Positions 48,204 through 60,147 are shown, counted from the first letter of the stretch. The stretch: 64,000 nucleotides of DNA from Aralia elata (GCA_034770075.1 CM068382.1:8884685-8948684), one strand, 5' to 3'. The notes: a model not told the origin generated them from the sequence alone. Numbers and translations: made by a program.

Positions 48204-50940
48204 ACTGTTCAGATTTATCAGCAACACTTGGTTATAATTTCATTTCATCTAGAAATGAAATTCATTATATGAAACTTATGTTTTATGACCTTCGTAAACT
48301 TTGGATAGTTGGAAATGTTTGGTACTCTCTGTTTAATACTCTGAACTGGGGAGAATGTGGTCCTACAATCATTTGTTTGTTCGACATTATGTCGATAATG
48401 AAACTGTTAGCAAGTCTAATGCTCTTAATAACTATTTGAAATCCTACAGTCTGTTTTGTTTTGCTTGTTCAATTTCTCTCGTTTGCATTCTGAATCACAT
48501 ATTCGGTAATTGGATTTGGCTTTGATTGCACCATTGCATTTAGTTTAATTTGGTGTCTTATTCTATAAAATTATGTATAAGAAAGTTGTCATGAAGTTTG
48601 GTTAATTAGGAACTGATTCTGCTTTTAATAAAAGCCTCATAACTTGGTTATTTTGGGCATTTGATGGGTGCAGGCAAGTTATATACCTTACTATCCAATC
48701 ATACAAATGTAAAGAACTTTGAGTCCGTAAACTTGATGATTTGTTAGCAATTGTTAGCAGGGTTTTGGATTGAGATTCCTCATTTATCAACTTAGTTCTC
48801 TACTTCAGTTATCTGATTGGTTTGCCCTACAGTGATGATGTAATGTTCAATAAGTTTTACAGAATGGTGTTTTTGACTTTGTTCATAAATTTTTATAATT
48901 CTTAGTCCCTTAGTCAGCAGTAATGTCGTATAAAATCATAAAGTTAATAAGTAATGAGGCTACGAATACCACCATTTTTTGTTATACAACATTAGCTCTG
49001 CTCTCCTTGGATATTACCAAGAACACGATTTGAGGTCCAAAGGATGTGAATTTGAGTAAGAATATTGCATTGACATTATATCTTCATCTACAAACAGCAA
49101 TTATTGTCAAATGTACAATCTGAAAAAGGCTCTGATTGGCTTTTATGTACTTGCTTTTAGATTGTTTTTGGGACTACTTTAGGAATCCAAATGTTGTTGC
49201 TACAAGCTTGGTAGTATGTGCAGGAGCTGGTTTAGCATTTCCCTTTTATATGGCGCAAGTAAATATTTTGCTATGTACATCAACATTTCTTTGATGTTTT
49301 CCTTTTCCTGTTTTACTTTTTGGTTGTTGGCGAATGGAAAGGAAAAGAAAGAGGAACTACGTTTACATGATAAAAGGTTACTAATTCTATATCATTTCTT
49401 CAGCTTACACTTCGTGTGTTGTTGCATAAAGAACCAGGTCATCAACGTTGCCTGTGATCTACTCATCAAAGCCACTACCACCACAGGCAACTTTCCGAGG
49501 ACCTTAAGTCCATACTTGTTCACATGACGTTGGACCTAATCATTAAATTTATCCTAAGCAATAGTTTTCAGTACTCTGCCCACAGCCCACCCCCACTTTT
49601 TTCCAAGGAGAGAAGGGGAAGAGCAAAAAAGGCAGGGAGAATTTTTTTTAAAAATAAAATAAAATAAAATTTGAACAACCGACAATAAGTTCAAGCAATT
49701 TTATGCTCAATGGTTCTGCATTTTCTCCAAAAGGATTGTTTTTCATTATATGCTTCTCCCATACATGTTAAGCTTTAAGGAGTAAATGTAAAATTGTTTA
49801 ATGTTATAATAGTTGGGTTCTTGTTAACTTTCTTCCAGTGATTTGCTTCTTGGTGCAAGTCTAATGCTTTCAAAAGCCATGTCTGGAAGTTTTAAGTGGA
49901 TAGAAGATTAGAGAATTGTCATTCCACTTTGCCTATAAAGTTGAGAAATTTGTCAAGTTATTTCATTTCTTGTTTTGGTTGAGCGCAAACGAAAGAAAAC
50001 AAACGAGAACTACTCTTTCACCATTATATATATATATATATATAGCATGATATTAGAAAGAAACAGAGAAGAAAACACTATGCTGACTTAACCGATTATT
50101 AAAGGATAGATTAGCATTTATCCAAAAGGTTTAAATAACAAGTCGTCATTAAAGTCTGACATCTGTAGCTGTTAACTTTAATTTCAAAGTCTTAACGAAA
50201 ACAAAAAACTTGTATGCTAACCTAAAGAAGGATCATAGTGAATTAATGATGTACCATACTGCACTATATACTCTCCTGCAAATTGTAATCCCCCTTTCAA
50301 AGCCATTGTTTAAACTTGTGCAAAGAAATACTACATTGGATGGTACTATAGTTAACAATACCAATCCCTCACCTCACTAAAGCCTGTTAAACCATTATTG
50401 AATTGAATGATGCTTCCAACTTCAGATATCATAAATCATCCCAAAAACAAACTCTGCAAGACCCCAACACATTCCCAAATTAACACTTCCACAGACAGGT
50501 TCTAAGAGTAAATATGCAACTGTTCTTGTTCAAATGGCTAATTTGGTAGGTCGAATTCAAATCCCCAACCAAAATTTTAGAAGCAGAAATTTCAGCTAAT
50601 TGAGGTTCAGTCAAACCCATGCTAACAAAAGAAAATCCAACCTACCCATGATTGAAATGCTTAAAGCAGAAATTTAGTCAAATTCTGTGAAAAGTAACAC
50701 ACCATAAACCTGTATTCTGAACGTTAACAGAGAGAAATTGGCGAATTTATAATACTAAAATTAGTAACCCATTACACATTCATTTACCTATTACCAGATG
50801 AAAAAACTACAGGAGGATTCCCACATACAGTAACAAAAGTCATAGAGAAAGAAATGACCTTTACAACTAAAACCCTAAAATTCAACCACAACCCCAAACA
50901 TCATCCACCCAACGCACCAACAAAAGTACTAAAACCACCA
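48204..50940. other. 3' UTR of CKS1 and intergenic
   Basis: About the first 240 bp is probable CKS1 3' UTR. An exon-like stretch near 49168-49250 (NPNVVATSLVVCAGAGLAFP) has no matching neighbours. A (TA)n tract is at 50025-50044. The part from about 50750 is likely 3' UTR of the H2B gene. Otherwise nothing recognised. Confidence 0.5.
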
Positions 50941-50950
50941 ATTACAAACC

Positions 50951-51397
50951 CTAAGAGCTAGTAAACTTAGTTACAGCCTTAGTCCCCTCAGAAACAGCGT
51001 GCTTAGCCAACTCCCCAGGCAAAACCAACCTCACAGCAGTCTGAATTTCCCTAGAAGTGATTGTCGGCTTCTTGTTATACCTTGCCAATTTTGACGATTC
51101 TTGAGCCAATTTCTCAAAAATATCGTTGATAAAGCTGTTCATGATCCCCATAGCCTTGCTGGAAATTCCAATATCTGGATGGACTTGCTTCAGGACCTTG
51201 AAGATGTAGATCTTGTAGGTCTCAACGCTCTTCTTGTTCCTCTTCTTCTTCTTGTCTCCGGCCGCCGCGCCAGCTTCCTTCGGCAGTTTCTTTCCGGCCT
51301 TCGGCTTCTTCTCGGCGGGGGCTTTCTCGGCCACGGTGGTCTTCTTCTCCTCCGCTGGCTTCTTCTCGGCGGGCTTCTTATCTCCCTTGGGCGCCAT
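50951..51397 (-). CDS. H2B: Histone H2B
   Basis: Intronless gene of 148 residues. The N-terminal tail (1-55) is lysine/proline/alanine-rich with repeated PAEKKP-type blocks, typical of plant H2B. The histone fold (about 56-148) includes KKSVETYKIYIFKVLKQVHP, DIGISSKAMGIMNSFINDIF and TSREIQTAVRLVLPGELAKH. The C-terminus ends AVSEGTKAVTKFTSS and carries the conserved lysine (residue 144) that is the mono-ubiquitination site in the family. H2B pairs with H2A in the nucleosome. The coding sequence is much richer in GC than its surroundings, as usual for histone genes. The promoter (next entry) has the ordered motifs of an S-phase histone gene. No neighbouring histone gene is present. Confidence 0.98.
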   Translation of the reverse strand: MAPKGDKKPAEKKPAEEKKTTVAEKAPAEKKPKAGKKLPKEAGAAAGDKKKKRNKKSVETYKIYIFKVLKQVHPDIGISSKAMGIMNSFINDIFEKLAQESSKLARYNKKPTITSREIQTAVRLVLPGELAKHAVSEGTKAVTKFTSS

Positions 51398-51478
51398 TTC
51401 TTTAAGTTGAAGGGTTCTTTTTTGCTTTAGACTTGAGATAGAAATGAAAGGTGTGAAAATTTACTGAAGCGGTGGGTG

Positions 51479-51536
51479 TATTTATATCTGAATACGGTGA
51501 TGAGATTTGATTGGTTGGTTTGGATGGGCGCGGATT
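51479..51536 (-). promoter_or_regulatory. H2B promoter: TATA, CCAAT and octamer-like motif
   Basis: On the minus strand TATAAATA lies at 51486-51479, 82 bp before the ATG. CCAAT is at 51514-51510. The plus-strand CGCGGATT at 51529-51536 differs by one base from the plant histone octamer CGCGGATC. A second CCAAT occurs near 51612-51616. The arrangement matches plant S-phase histone promoters. Confidence 0.65.
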
Positions 51537-51619
51537 GTGCTTCTGTGTCGTTGGATGGACTATGAAATAGACGGTATGGATGCGGTTCTTGGTATACGCA
51601 GGAATGTTTCTGATTGGTT

Positions 51620-53057
51620 AATATATGTTGGTACGGATAAGTAATTATGGCCGTTCGATGAGGATTGTAATGTACGGTGGATATTGGTTTTTAATATGGT
51701 GGGGTTCGGTACCCGAGTTTTTCGTAGATTTTAAATTTTCGCTTTCTAATTCGAATTTTCGTTTTTTCGCGGGTAATTATGTAAAAGAAAAGTGCCACTG
51801 CAGCTGAAATTTTGAAATCACTTTTTAAAATATAAAAAGAAATCATACTGATAAATAAGAGAGAATTAAGGAGGATATTAAATGTTTAGGGGTAATTAAG
51901 AAAATAATATATTCAATATCTCTTAGAAATCTGCAAATATCAAATAAATAAGAATAAAATTTACTCTTTAAAACGTCAAATAAATAAAAATAGAGAGAGT
52001 AAGTATTATAAAAGTTTTTTCAAACGTGTGTAATTATTATAGGTTCAATCCTTCCTACGGTTTAGGATATTTTACCTATATTTCACTTTTAGAAAAAAAG
52101 AAAAAAAAAATTGTGTTTAGGACTCTTTGCATGATGGTTTAGTCATACCTTTTGACAACTAGTTGGTCATTCATTTTGTTTCCAATTCAATTCAAGGGTA
52201 ACATGGCATACCATTGCAACAAATACCGGTTGCCAGTAACCATTCTTTTCAAACTAAAGCATACTTCCCGATTCAAAAATCTAAGATTCGCATTGTTTTT
52301 AGTCTATTTCAAAATTAAAGATAAATTTTTAATTTTAAATACAACATGAAATTCTAATATATCATCATTTATATTGTATGTATGTTGGACATATTGTAGT
52401 TATACACTATTATATTGATGAAATTGAGAGTAATCGTTTTATTGAAGTATTGGAGAAAACTAAAGCAACAGTCACTAAATAGATAAAAATCAAATGTACT
52501 TTTTTTATCACAAAAAAAATGCATTTGATTTTTATTTTAAATTTCAAAATTTAAGTTGTTACTCAGAAAAAATTGTCAATAAAGTTATGTAGACTATTTA
52601 TAAGTTGGAAAAATTGGATAGAATGTGATAGATGTCTTGAACCAATCCGTGGAGCACTTCCATAATTAAATAGAGTTAATCTTGCTAATTGATAAGTCAC
52701 TCTCTCTCAACTATGGTGTGTATGATAGAGTTTGATGTGGTTACAAAGTGTGACTGTAACTAAATCTTACAGTTACTAATCTATATATAATTGTAATCAC
52801 GGTTAATCAAAGTATCAAACCTTTCGATTACTAAGATTTCGGATAATATTTGCGATTACGATTTTTTTCGATTATTATGTTATTCAAAGAAATACACAAA
52901 TAAACTAATAAAACAAATGAGTTTAAGAATAGTAAATAGAGTATATAAGGGAATAAGGGTAGCAAGATTAAGATCATTAGGGCTAATTAGTAAATAGTAA
53001 TATCAATATTTATTGGGGCTAAGTAATAAATAGTAAATACTAATATTATATATATAT
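51620..53057. other. Intergenic, nothing recognised
   Basis: AT-rich DNA upstream of H2B up to the MULE. No repeats with clear ends and no supported exons. Confidence 0.5.
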
Positions 53058-53342
53058 AGACTAAAATATAGATTGCACCTCAAAATTTACATATTCTCAG
53101 AGGTTTGCACCCTAACTTTTAAATTTAGTTGCACCCTCCGAAGATTTTACAAATTATATGTGACCAGATGCTCAAGTAGCCCGTAGCATCGAAGGGTAAA
53201 AGCAGTAATAAATATTTTTCCTAAGTTAAAACACGTAATGTCGTGTGTTCTTAAAAAATCTTAATTCTCAAATCGAGAGAGATCAAACTAAGTAAATTAG
53301 ATGCAAAATTGAAAAGAAATTGAGGCAGCGGATCGTCCATTA

Positions 53343-56300
53343 TGACTTCTGATTATCGATTCTTGAGAGATTCGGTTGACAACGATGTATATGGTGTCAA
53401 AGGTGTGTCCGATTATTGTAAGTATTCTATTCAATCACTGTTAGCATCTAAAATTTATCGCAAATGTTGTTTATTGTATGAATTTTATTGATTTTAGTGT
53501 TAGCTTGATGTCCATTTGTTTATTGTGTTATTTAAATGTTAGCTTATTGTCTCCTTGGTGCCCCTAGTATAAAAGTTATATTTTATACTTTAAAATTGCT
53601 TTATTTTATTTGTTTATATCTATTATGCAGTAACTTTAGCTCTTTAGTTGCCTTCTTTATAATTTGACAATGATATATGTCTTCCATTTTTTGAAAATTT
53701 GCAACAAATAGAGAATATTTCAATATAAAATTTATTCACGTTGGACATTTTGAATAACAACCAAACAGTATGTGGGTGGTAGAGTCTTATATTTCGAGTT
53801 ATGCCATCTTGACTATATGTCAATGTTAAAGCTGATGAATGAAATTGGGTATATAAGTGGTCACCTGCACTTTCACTACAAATTATAATGTACAACTATG
53901 GAGAGAGGGTTATGGGAGACAAATTTTGATGATAAATTGATGATAATGTGTGTGTTATTACTTTTGAGTAAACTAGTAGAAATTTATGTGGAACACTTGA
54001 AACCTATTTGTGTTGATGGTTTGCCTTCTAAGAATAAGAATTAAAGAATGATAAGTTGAATGATAAAGACATTGTTGTAGTCAATGTTGATGACAGTGGT
54101 GTATGGTGAAGATAGTAGTCTTGACAGTAGTGATCAAAGTTATAAAGACATTAATGAAGATAGTGGTTGTTCTGGGGATGAGCACTATGACAAATATGAC
54201 TTTTTCATTAACGAGGATTGTTGTTTTCTAGATCCACAAAAGAGATCTAGAAAGGGGGAATAAATCCTTTAAAACTTTTTACTTGATTAAAGAATGAGTT
54301 ACCAGATAATTAGTTAATCAATGTTAATCAAAACACAACAGAATATTAGTATGAAAACCCCTTAAAAGATTTAAAGAAATCACAACAGTGAGTTTCGTTC
54401 TTGTGGATGTTAGTCACAAACATATATCGCAAATAATAGACAGAGTATAAATATTGAACGTAAATGACACAAGATATTTAAGTGGTTCGAAGTATGAATA
54501 ACTCATAATCTACTTTTTTACTATACAAGTAGGAAATCTACTAAGGATATAGATCACTAAGATCTGATACAACTGAACCATTTAGGTTCCTTTGAGTCAC
54601 TAAGTCTCGGTATAGTCACTAAGACTGGAACAATCAGTCCACATCACTAAGATCTCTTCAAGTCATTTAGACTTGGGATATTGTCACTTAGACAATGAAT
54701 CATAGTTGATTAAATGTTGTTGTGAGGTGCTGCTAAGATTGCAATAAGCTTAACTTCTTCAGTACCTAGCAGATTGAACAAATAGTTCATTTTCGTAGAG
54801 TGGAGCTCTTTTTAATTACTTTGGCAGAATTTCAGCTTTTTACTTCGTGATTCGTACTTCAATTTGAATCCTTGTACGCTTTTATAGACTTCTGAAAACA
54901 ATCCTGTTGGAGAGTTCTCGTTTGTGCATTTAATGCTCTGCTCTAAGATGTTCTCTGATATTGACTTTTAAGGAGAGCCGTGTCAGCTTACTTTACGGCT
55001 TTGACCTGTCACATCAGTCCGTAACTTCATCAACCACATGGGTGTTGTCGTTTTCACTAAACTAGTTGTTAAACACAAACATGCTCTAATCTTCAATTTC
55101 AACCAAAGATGTTTGACAAGAACATTGGGTCCTCTGATCTGTAACGCTCCTTATTATCAGTCATCTGTCAATCATGACTTGCTCTACGAGTTTGGTTAGA
55201 AACGTAGAGTCTGGGCTTGAGCTACTCAACGTTCTGAATTATACGAATATGTTCTACGATGGTTTGCTCTACAAGTAGAGAGACACTCTACGATGTGCTC
55301 TTTACGTTTTGCTCTTCGAACTACTCTGTATGATGAGCATTCTACGATCTTTGAGCAGACTCTGCGAACTTCTCTTTACTTTGCAGTCTTAGAGCGTATT
55401 TTGCGATCTCAACTTTACTTTACAATCCAAGAGAGGCTCTACGAACTGATCTGCAAACTCTGTGAACTTGACTTTACTCTGCGAACATTTGGCAGACTCT
55501 GCGATCTTCTATTCGTTGCTCTACGAACTAAAAACTTACTCTGTGATCTACATTTACACTGCAAACTGACAGAGTAGCTTTACGATCATTTAACAATACT
55601 ATACGATCGATTTAATCCTATCATTTATACAACATTTCATCTCATAAGAACAACCTAACAAGTTTGATCATTATATTTTAAGTCCTTGTACAATATAAAC
55701 ATTTTAAGGACTTTACAGAAACTACTTAATACTAATACTTTATCATAATCACATCATCAAATTTAAATATGCAATACCTAACAAGGATGATATTGCTATG
55801 ATGTATGAAATTATTGAAGGTTACTATAGCGAGATGAGAGGTGAGGGTAATGACAACGATGTTGATGGAAATGACAAAGCAACCAGAAAAAGACCTCACG
55901 CTGAAAAAGCACAAAGAAAAAGACCGCAAACTAAAAAGACACATGGAAAGAGACTTCAAATTGACAAGGGTAACATACCTCAAACTAACAATGAACTAGA
56001 GGGTAAGGAGGTTGTACCTACACACCATGAACCAAGTTACCAGGGTATTCATCAAGATTCAGATGTTGAAATGATGCCTAAAGATGATTTGCAAAAATAT
56101 AAAATATTATCCTGAATTTGATGAGAATGACATAATGAGTCCAACATTTGAGTTAAGAATGACTTATGTTAATGCTACTGAGGTTAAGATGCAATGAGTA
56201 ACCATGGAATAAAATATAAAAGAAAGGCTTATTTCTCAAAAAATTATAAGATATGATATAGGCAAAACGCGTGCATCTATGTACTTGGTACTTTTATGCT

Positions 56301-56870
56301 AAAAAAGTGCAGTAGGAATCAACTTTTCAGTGCAGGAGGCTGGTGAATGTCCACACGTGCATTAAAGAATGGAAAAATTACTAGATTAATGCAAATTGAA
56401 TTGCAAGAAAGTATGACTATGATAATAGAATGAATCCTACTTTGGGTGTTGCTGCATTTCATGCTAAAGTGGTTAAAGATTTAGATATTGGTGTATCTAG
56501 GAGTTTTGTATATAGAGCAAAGGTGAAGGCGTTGAAAAGAATTAAAGGGGATGCAGAAGATCAATACGCTAAGGTTTAAGACTATGATAAAGAACTTAGA
56601 AAGAAAATGTCTATGATCACTTGTAAGATAAAAAAGATTTACCAAAACCTGGTCAGAAGTTAGGAAGGTTTATGAGATTTTATGTTTGCTTACAACCTTT
56701 GAAATAAGGGTTTAAAATGGGGTGCAAACCACTTGTGGGGCTGGATAGTTGCTTCTTGAAATGACCACTTGAAGTACAACTATTGACTGCATTAAGGGTT
56801 GACTTTAATAATGATATGTGGCCAATTGCATGGACTAACCCTAATATAATTCAAGCAAAAGAGTATACAT
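53343..56870 (+). pseudogene. MuDR-family transposase relic
   Basis: Pieces in changing frames, with several stops, match the order of a MULE transposase. First comes an N-terminal MTSDYRFLRDSVDNDVYG. Near 53740-54020 is a GHFE/MWVVES/LWEINFDD stretch. Acidic linkers lie on both sides of the LTR. SPTFELRMTYVNATEVKMQ is at about 56136, SRSFVYRAKVKALKRIKGDA at about 56490, and KGFKMGCKPLVGLDSCFLK near 56708. MWPIAWTNPN (about 56817) lies in what would be the catalytic region. The reading frame just before the LTR (INED) continues directly after it (DIAMM) once one target repeat is removed, so the LTR entered a then-continuous frame. Non-functional. Confidence 0.8.
54219..55783 (-). mobile_element. 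Solo LTR, family A, copy 2 (1565 bp), inside the MULE
   Basis: On the minus strand it begins TGTTAGGTATTGCATATTT (55783) and ends at 54219 in AACA. It is flanked by a perfect 5-bp duplication AGGAT at 54214-54218 and 55784-55788. It is the inverted, diverged relative of 33761-35343, sharing the TAGATCTCTTTTGTG 3' end, the TCTTAGTGAT-type units (54550-54690) and the array of GATCGTAGAGT/CTCTACGATC-type units (about 55190-55610). No internal domain is present. Confidence 0.9.
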
Positions 56871-57689
56871 AAAAGAGGAATCCATGAACAACTCTTAGAT
56901 CTCTAAAGGTTACAACAAGGGTCAAAAGATAAAAATTTTGATTTCGAAAGAATACAAGTGCAACTAGGGGTAGCAGTGCAGATCTTTAGTTATGTCTTTT
57001 TTATTTTGTTTAATGATACTTCTTTAGTCTTTTGGATGGTTGGTAGTTGATAAATTATGTCTTTGACGACTGTTTTTTAGTATTCTGGTTGGTAATAGAT
57101 TATGGCATTGTAAGGCTCTTTTGATAGCTATAAAAACTGAACAAGTTATGTTTTGGTTGATTGTTGTATTGCCTTTAGAGGCTAAACATGTGAATTTTAT
57201 TTATTATGTACTTGTTAATGCAGTTGAATTTTTATGGTATTGCCTTGTAAGGATCTCTGTTTTTTTAACTTGTCAATGCAACTAGATGTTTAAAGAGTTT
57301 AATGTTGTGTCATTTATTGATAATGTATTTGGTGTAATTGTTAGGTGTGTTTGGCAAGATTTTGTAATGTTTAATTAAGAACAAATAGTATATTAAACGA
57401 GTCATATTAACACCATAACTGATGTCAATAATCTAAGGTTTACAATTGTTGAGTTTATAAAATCATCTAACAAATGGCATTAGAACAAAATTGCCCCTAC
57501 ATTCTTACAATCCATCACCATTATAACCTATACATAGAAATAAAATAAAATAAAAGTGCCAGCTCAATATCAGGAAAGCCATTATAACCTATTACATAAA
57601 ATTGAAAAAAAAAATGCGCAACTCAATAGTAGGAGCACCTATGCAACCCTTGCCCTGAATTTTGTCTGCTCAACTCCTTGGGGAGGGCT

Positions 57690-57850
57690 TTGCCTTCAAC
57701 TTCAAATTTCTCCAATCATCTGAGTAATCCAGGAATCACAACCCAACCCAAACAAAAAAAATCTAGACATCCAAGAGACCTTCTTCCAGCATTCATGGAG
57801 CTTCTCCAAACCGTATTTGTCACGACGTTCTTCCTATAGTAGCAATTGTG
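57690..57850 (-). pseudogene. GRF-type zinc finger relic of the MULE
   Basis: On the minus strand, NTVWRSSMNAGRRFLGCLD is close to the GRF zinc finger core (NPGRRFYGCP). It is followed in another frame by CDSWIT-like sequence. GRF-finger ORFs are known near the 3' end of some plant MULEs. It is frameshifted here. Confidence 0.45.
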
Positions 57851-58539
57851 ATCCATCTGCTTTCAATCTGCTTCTCTCTGCTTTATTTTGATTAGGATTG
57901 TAGTTAAGACTTATATGTTTATTCAAAAGTCGTGTGTTGAATATGATGAAACATATAATAGTAAAATACTCCTTTTAAACCATGGTTATTCCCGTCACAT
58001 TTGACCTATAAAATTTTCGGAGGGTGCCACTAGATTTAAAAAGTTAAGTTTGAGGTGCAAGGGGACACGTTTTAAAAGTTAAGGTGTAAACATCTAAGAG
58101 TATGTAAAGTATGTGGTCCAATCTGCATTTTAGTCTCTATATATATACAAAGCTGTTCACTTTTTTTAGTGCGGTTTCTGTCTGTAAACTGTATGTGATT
58201 ACCAAATTAACAATTCGGTTTTTTTCATTTTCCACATTTTTTTCCAATTTTTTTTAAGTTTTTATTTTTTCCCTCACCCCGTACTTTCAATATTATAGTC
58301 CTCTCCAATTTATTAACTAGTTACTCAGTCTCTTTCAACAGTATCATAGTCCCATAATGATAGGATAGTTCCATCAATGGTTCATTTGTGATGCACAAAT
58401 GTTTTCAGTACTTCTCCCATTAACATCAACTCACTCTATCTCAATATTATACCCGATCTAAAAGTCTACCCTTGTTTAAAGGAGGGTAGAGGAATAGGCC
58501 TACCTATCAAGAAAGAATTTGAAAGAATCCAATAACAAA

Positions 58540-58950
58540 CACTCTATTTTTGAGTTTAGGACGAAATGAAAAGAATGAAAATTTAATTTATAATAGAAAA
58601 GAAAAATATAAAAAGTTATATATTTTCTTTTACATTAGTATTAAGTTTATATAGAAAAAGAGAAAGAAAATTTAAATTTTACATTTAAATTACTAAGTTG
58701 CCCTTATATTAGTTTTATTATGTTTATAATCTAGAGGGTATAATAGGGATCATAAAAGATGATTTTATGTTATATAGTTTTCCGTCCATTTTTAGACAAA
58801 AAAAATTTAACAAGAAAATTGATCAAGTTTTTCGTCAATTTCTTTATTTTCTTGTTCATTTAAAATCTTAGTATCAAATGAATTGGACAGAAAACTTAAG
58901 TTTTTTGTCTATTTTTTTTTTCGTCCATTTTAAAACTCAGTAATAGAGTG
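58540..58950. mobile_element. MITE, ~410 bp, unclassified
   Basis: The left end CACTCTATTTTTGAGTTT faces the right end AAACTCAGTAATAGAGTG. Inner parts (GGACGAAATGAAAAGAA and TTTTTTTTCGTCC) are also complementary. A partial relative is at 32570-32752. The target duplication was not resolved. Confidence 0.6.
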
Positions 58951-59261
58951 TAAGGGGTGTATGATAATGATTTAATTTAACTGATTTATAAGTTAAAATT
59001 TAAAATGATGACTTATAAGTAAAAGTGTTTAGTACCAATTTAACTTATCAATTAAATTAAGTTGTGAATGTATTTGCTAAATAATGACTTATATTTAAAG
59101 TCAATTCTTAAAGATTACTAAATCGATATTAGGACATTCACATAAATTAGACCAATATTAGAAGATTCACAAAAAGTCTTTATGTTTAAATATTAACTCC
59201 ACATATTAACTAAATATGATGATTATTTATAATTTTGTGTCACCTCCTTTTTATTTTACAT

Positions 59262-59264
<3 letters not shown>

Positions 59265-59306
<42 letters not shown>
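59265..59306. repeat. (TA)n microsatellite
   Basis: TA tract with one interruption (ATGTATA). Confidence 0.9.
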
Positions 59307-59787
59307 AGAACCATCATTCATAAGCACAATAAATACATTAAACTGGAGCAAGTGCGGTGATAAAGAATTATTTTGATGCATAATATTATCAATCACATAT
59401 TTAAAGATAAATAATGCTAATAATAATAAATTATGATATTAAATTTGAGAATATTATTTTATTTTTAATTTTCCACATTTTTTTTCATACTAAAAAATTT
59501 AATAAATTATACATTTTTTTTAGTTGTTGAAAAGGAGGAGTATTTAGTTAAAGTTTTACACAGTTGAATTAAATTTGTCACGGATATAGTTGTATTAAAA
59601 CTAGCCTATGTTACGAAAGTTTTTGACTCAATATTTTAAGCCTCGTGTTAAGCATGTTAAGTAAGTTTAAATATCCTTCTCAAAATTAGCCCAAAAAAAA
59701 AAACTAGCCTATCTCGAGTGAGTCACGAGCCGTAAATTAGAGCGCGGGCGCGTCACAGTGACACTACTAATCTTTTATCTTTTTTTA

Positions 59788-60016
59788 TTCTCTCCGTCTT
59801 AAATTAATTGTATTTCTATGACTTTTTAAAGTCAAATTGACTATTTTTAAAATTAATTTTTTTATTATTTTTGCTAACATATAGGTGATGATATTATAAC
59901 CAAAAGAAAGTATATACAATTTATTACTAATTTTAATTTTTATAATTTTAAAAATATATTTATATATGCTTAATTATTAATTTTAAAAATAGTCAATTTG
60001 ACTTTGGACGTAGGGA
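59788..60016. mobile_element. Truncated Stowaway MITE, copy 5, next to the bL9c leader
   Basis: The left end TTCTCTCCGTCTTAAATTAA and the full interior match the family. The right side jumps from AGTCAATTTGACTT straight to GGACGTAGGGAC, so about 30 bp of the right arm are missing. It lies within roughly 130 bp of the ATG, in the proximal promoter. Confidence 0.8.
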
Positions 60017-60116
60017 CTTCAGCAAAAGAAACGCAGTACAGATAAGATCATCAGGTCACAAATTCACAGTCACAAAGAGAGTGAGAGAAGCAGCGGTTTA
60101 TTCAGATTATAGGAGG

Positions 60117-60138
60117 AGAGAGAGAGAGAGAGAGAGAG
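60117..60138 (+). repeat. (GA)n in the bL9c 5' UTR
   Basis: GA dinucleotide repeat ending ten bases before the ATG, presumably transcribed. Confidence 0.9.
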
Positions 60139-60147
60139 GGATAGGCA

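Larger units (their letters stand above)
53058..58136 (+). mobile_element. Decayed MuDR-type MULE with nested solo LTR
   Basis: Terminal inverted repeats of about 110-140 bp: the left begins AGACTAAAATATAGATTG, the right (inverted) AGACTAAAATGCAGATTGG. Both continue through TTTGCACC/TTTACACC and GCACCCTCCGAA segments. The flanks are (TA)n-like (TATATATAT on both sides), so the 9-bp duplication expected of MULEs is consistent but ambiguous. Without the 1.57-kb solo LTR nested at 54219-55783 the element would be about 3.5 kb. Internal coding relics belong to a MuDR transposase (+) and a GRF-type zinc finger (-). Confidence 0.85.
58137..60050. other. Intergenic between MULE and bL9c gene
   Basis: AT-rich. 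It holds a MITE (58540-58950), a (TA)n tract (59265-59306) and a truncated Stowaway (59788-60016) that abuts the bL9 leader. A short GC-richer patch AGCGCGGGCGCGTCACAGTG lies near 59740. No gene seen. Confidence 0.6.

Noticed and set aside
51101..51430. Plus-strand leucine-rich ORF
   Set aside because: Antisense shadow of the histone H2B coding sequence.
55293..55577. 94-residue ORF rich in LRTLY-type repeats
   Set aside because: A translation of the CGTAGAG/CTCTACG repeat array in the solo LTR, not a protein gene.
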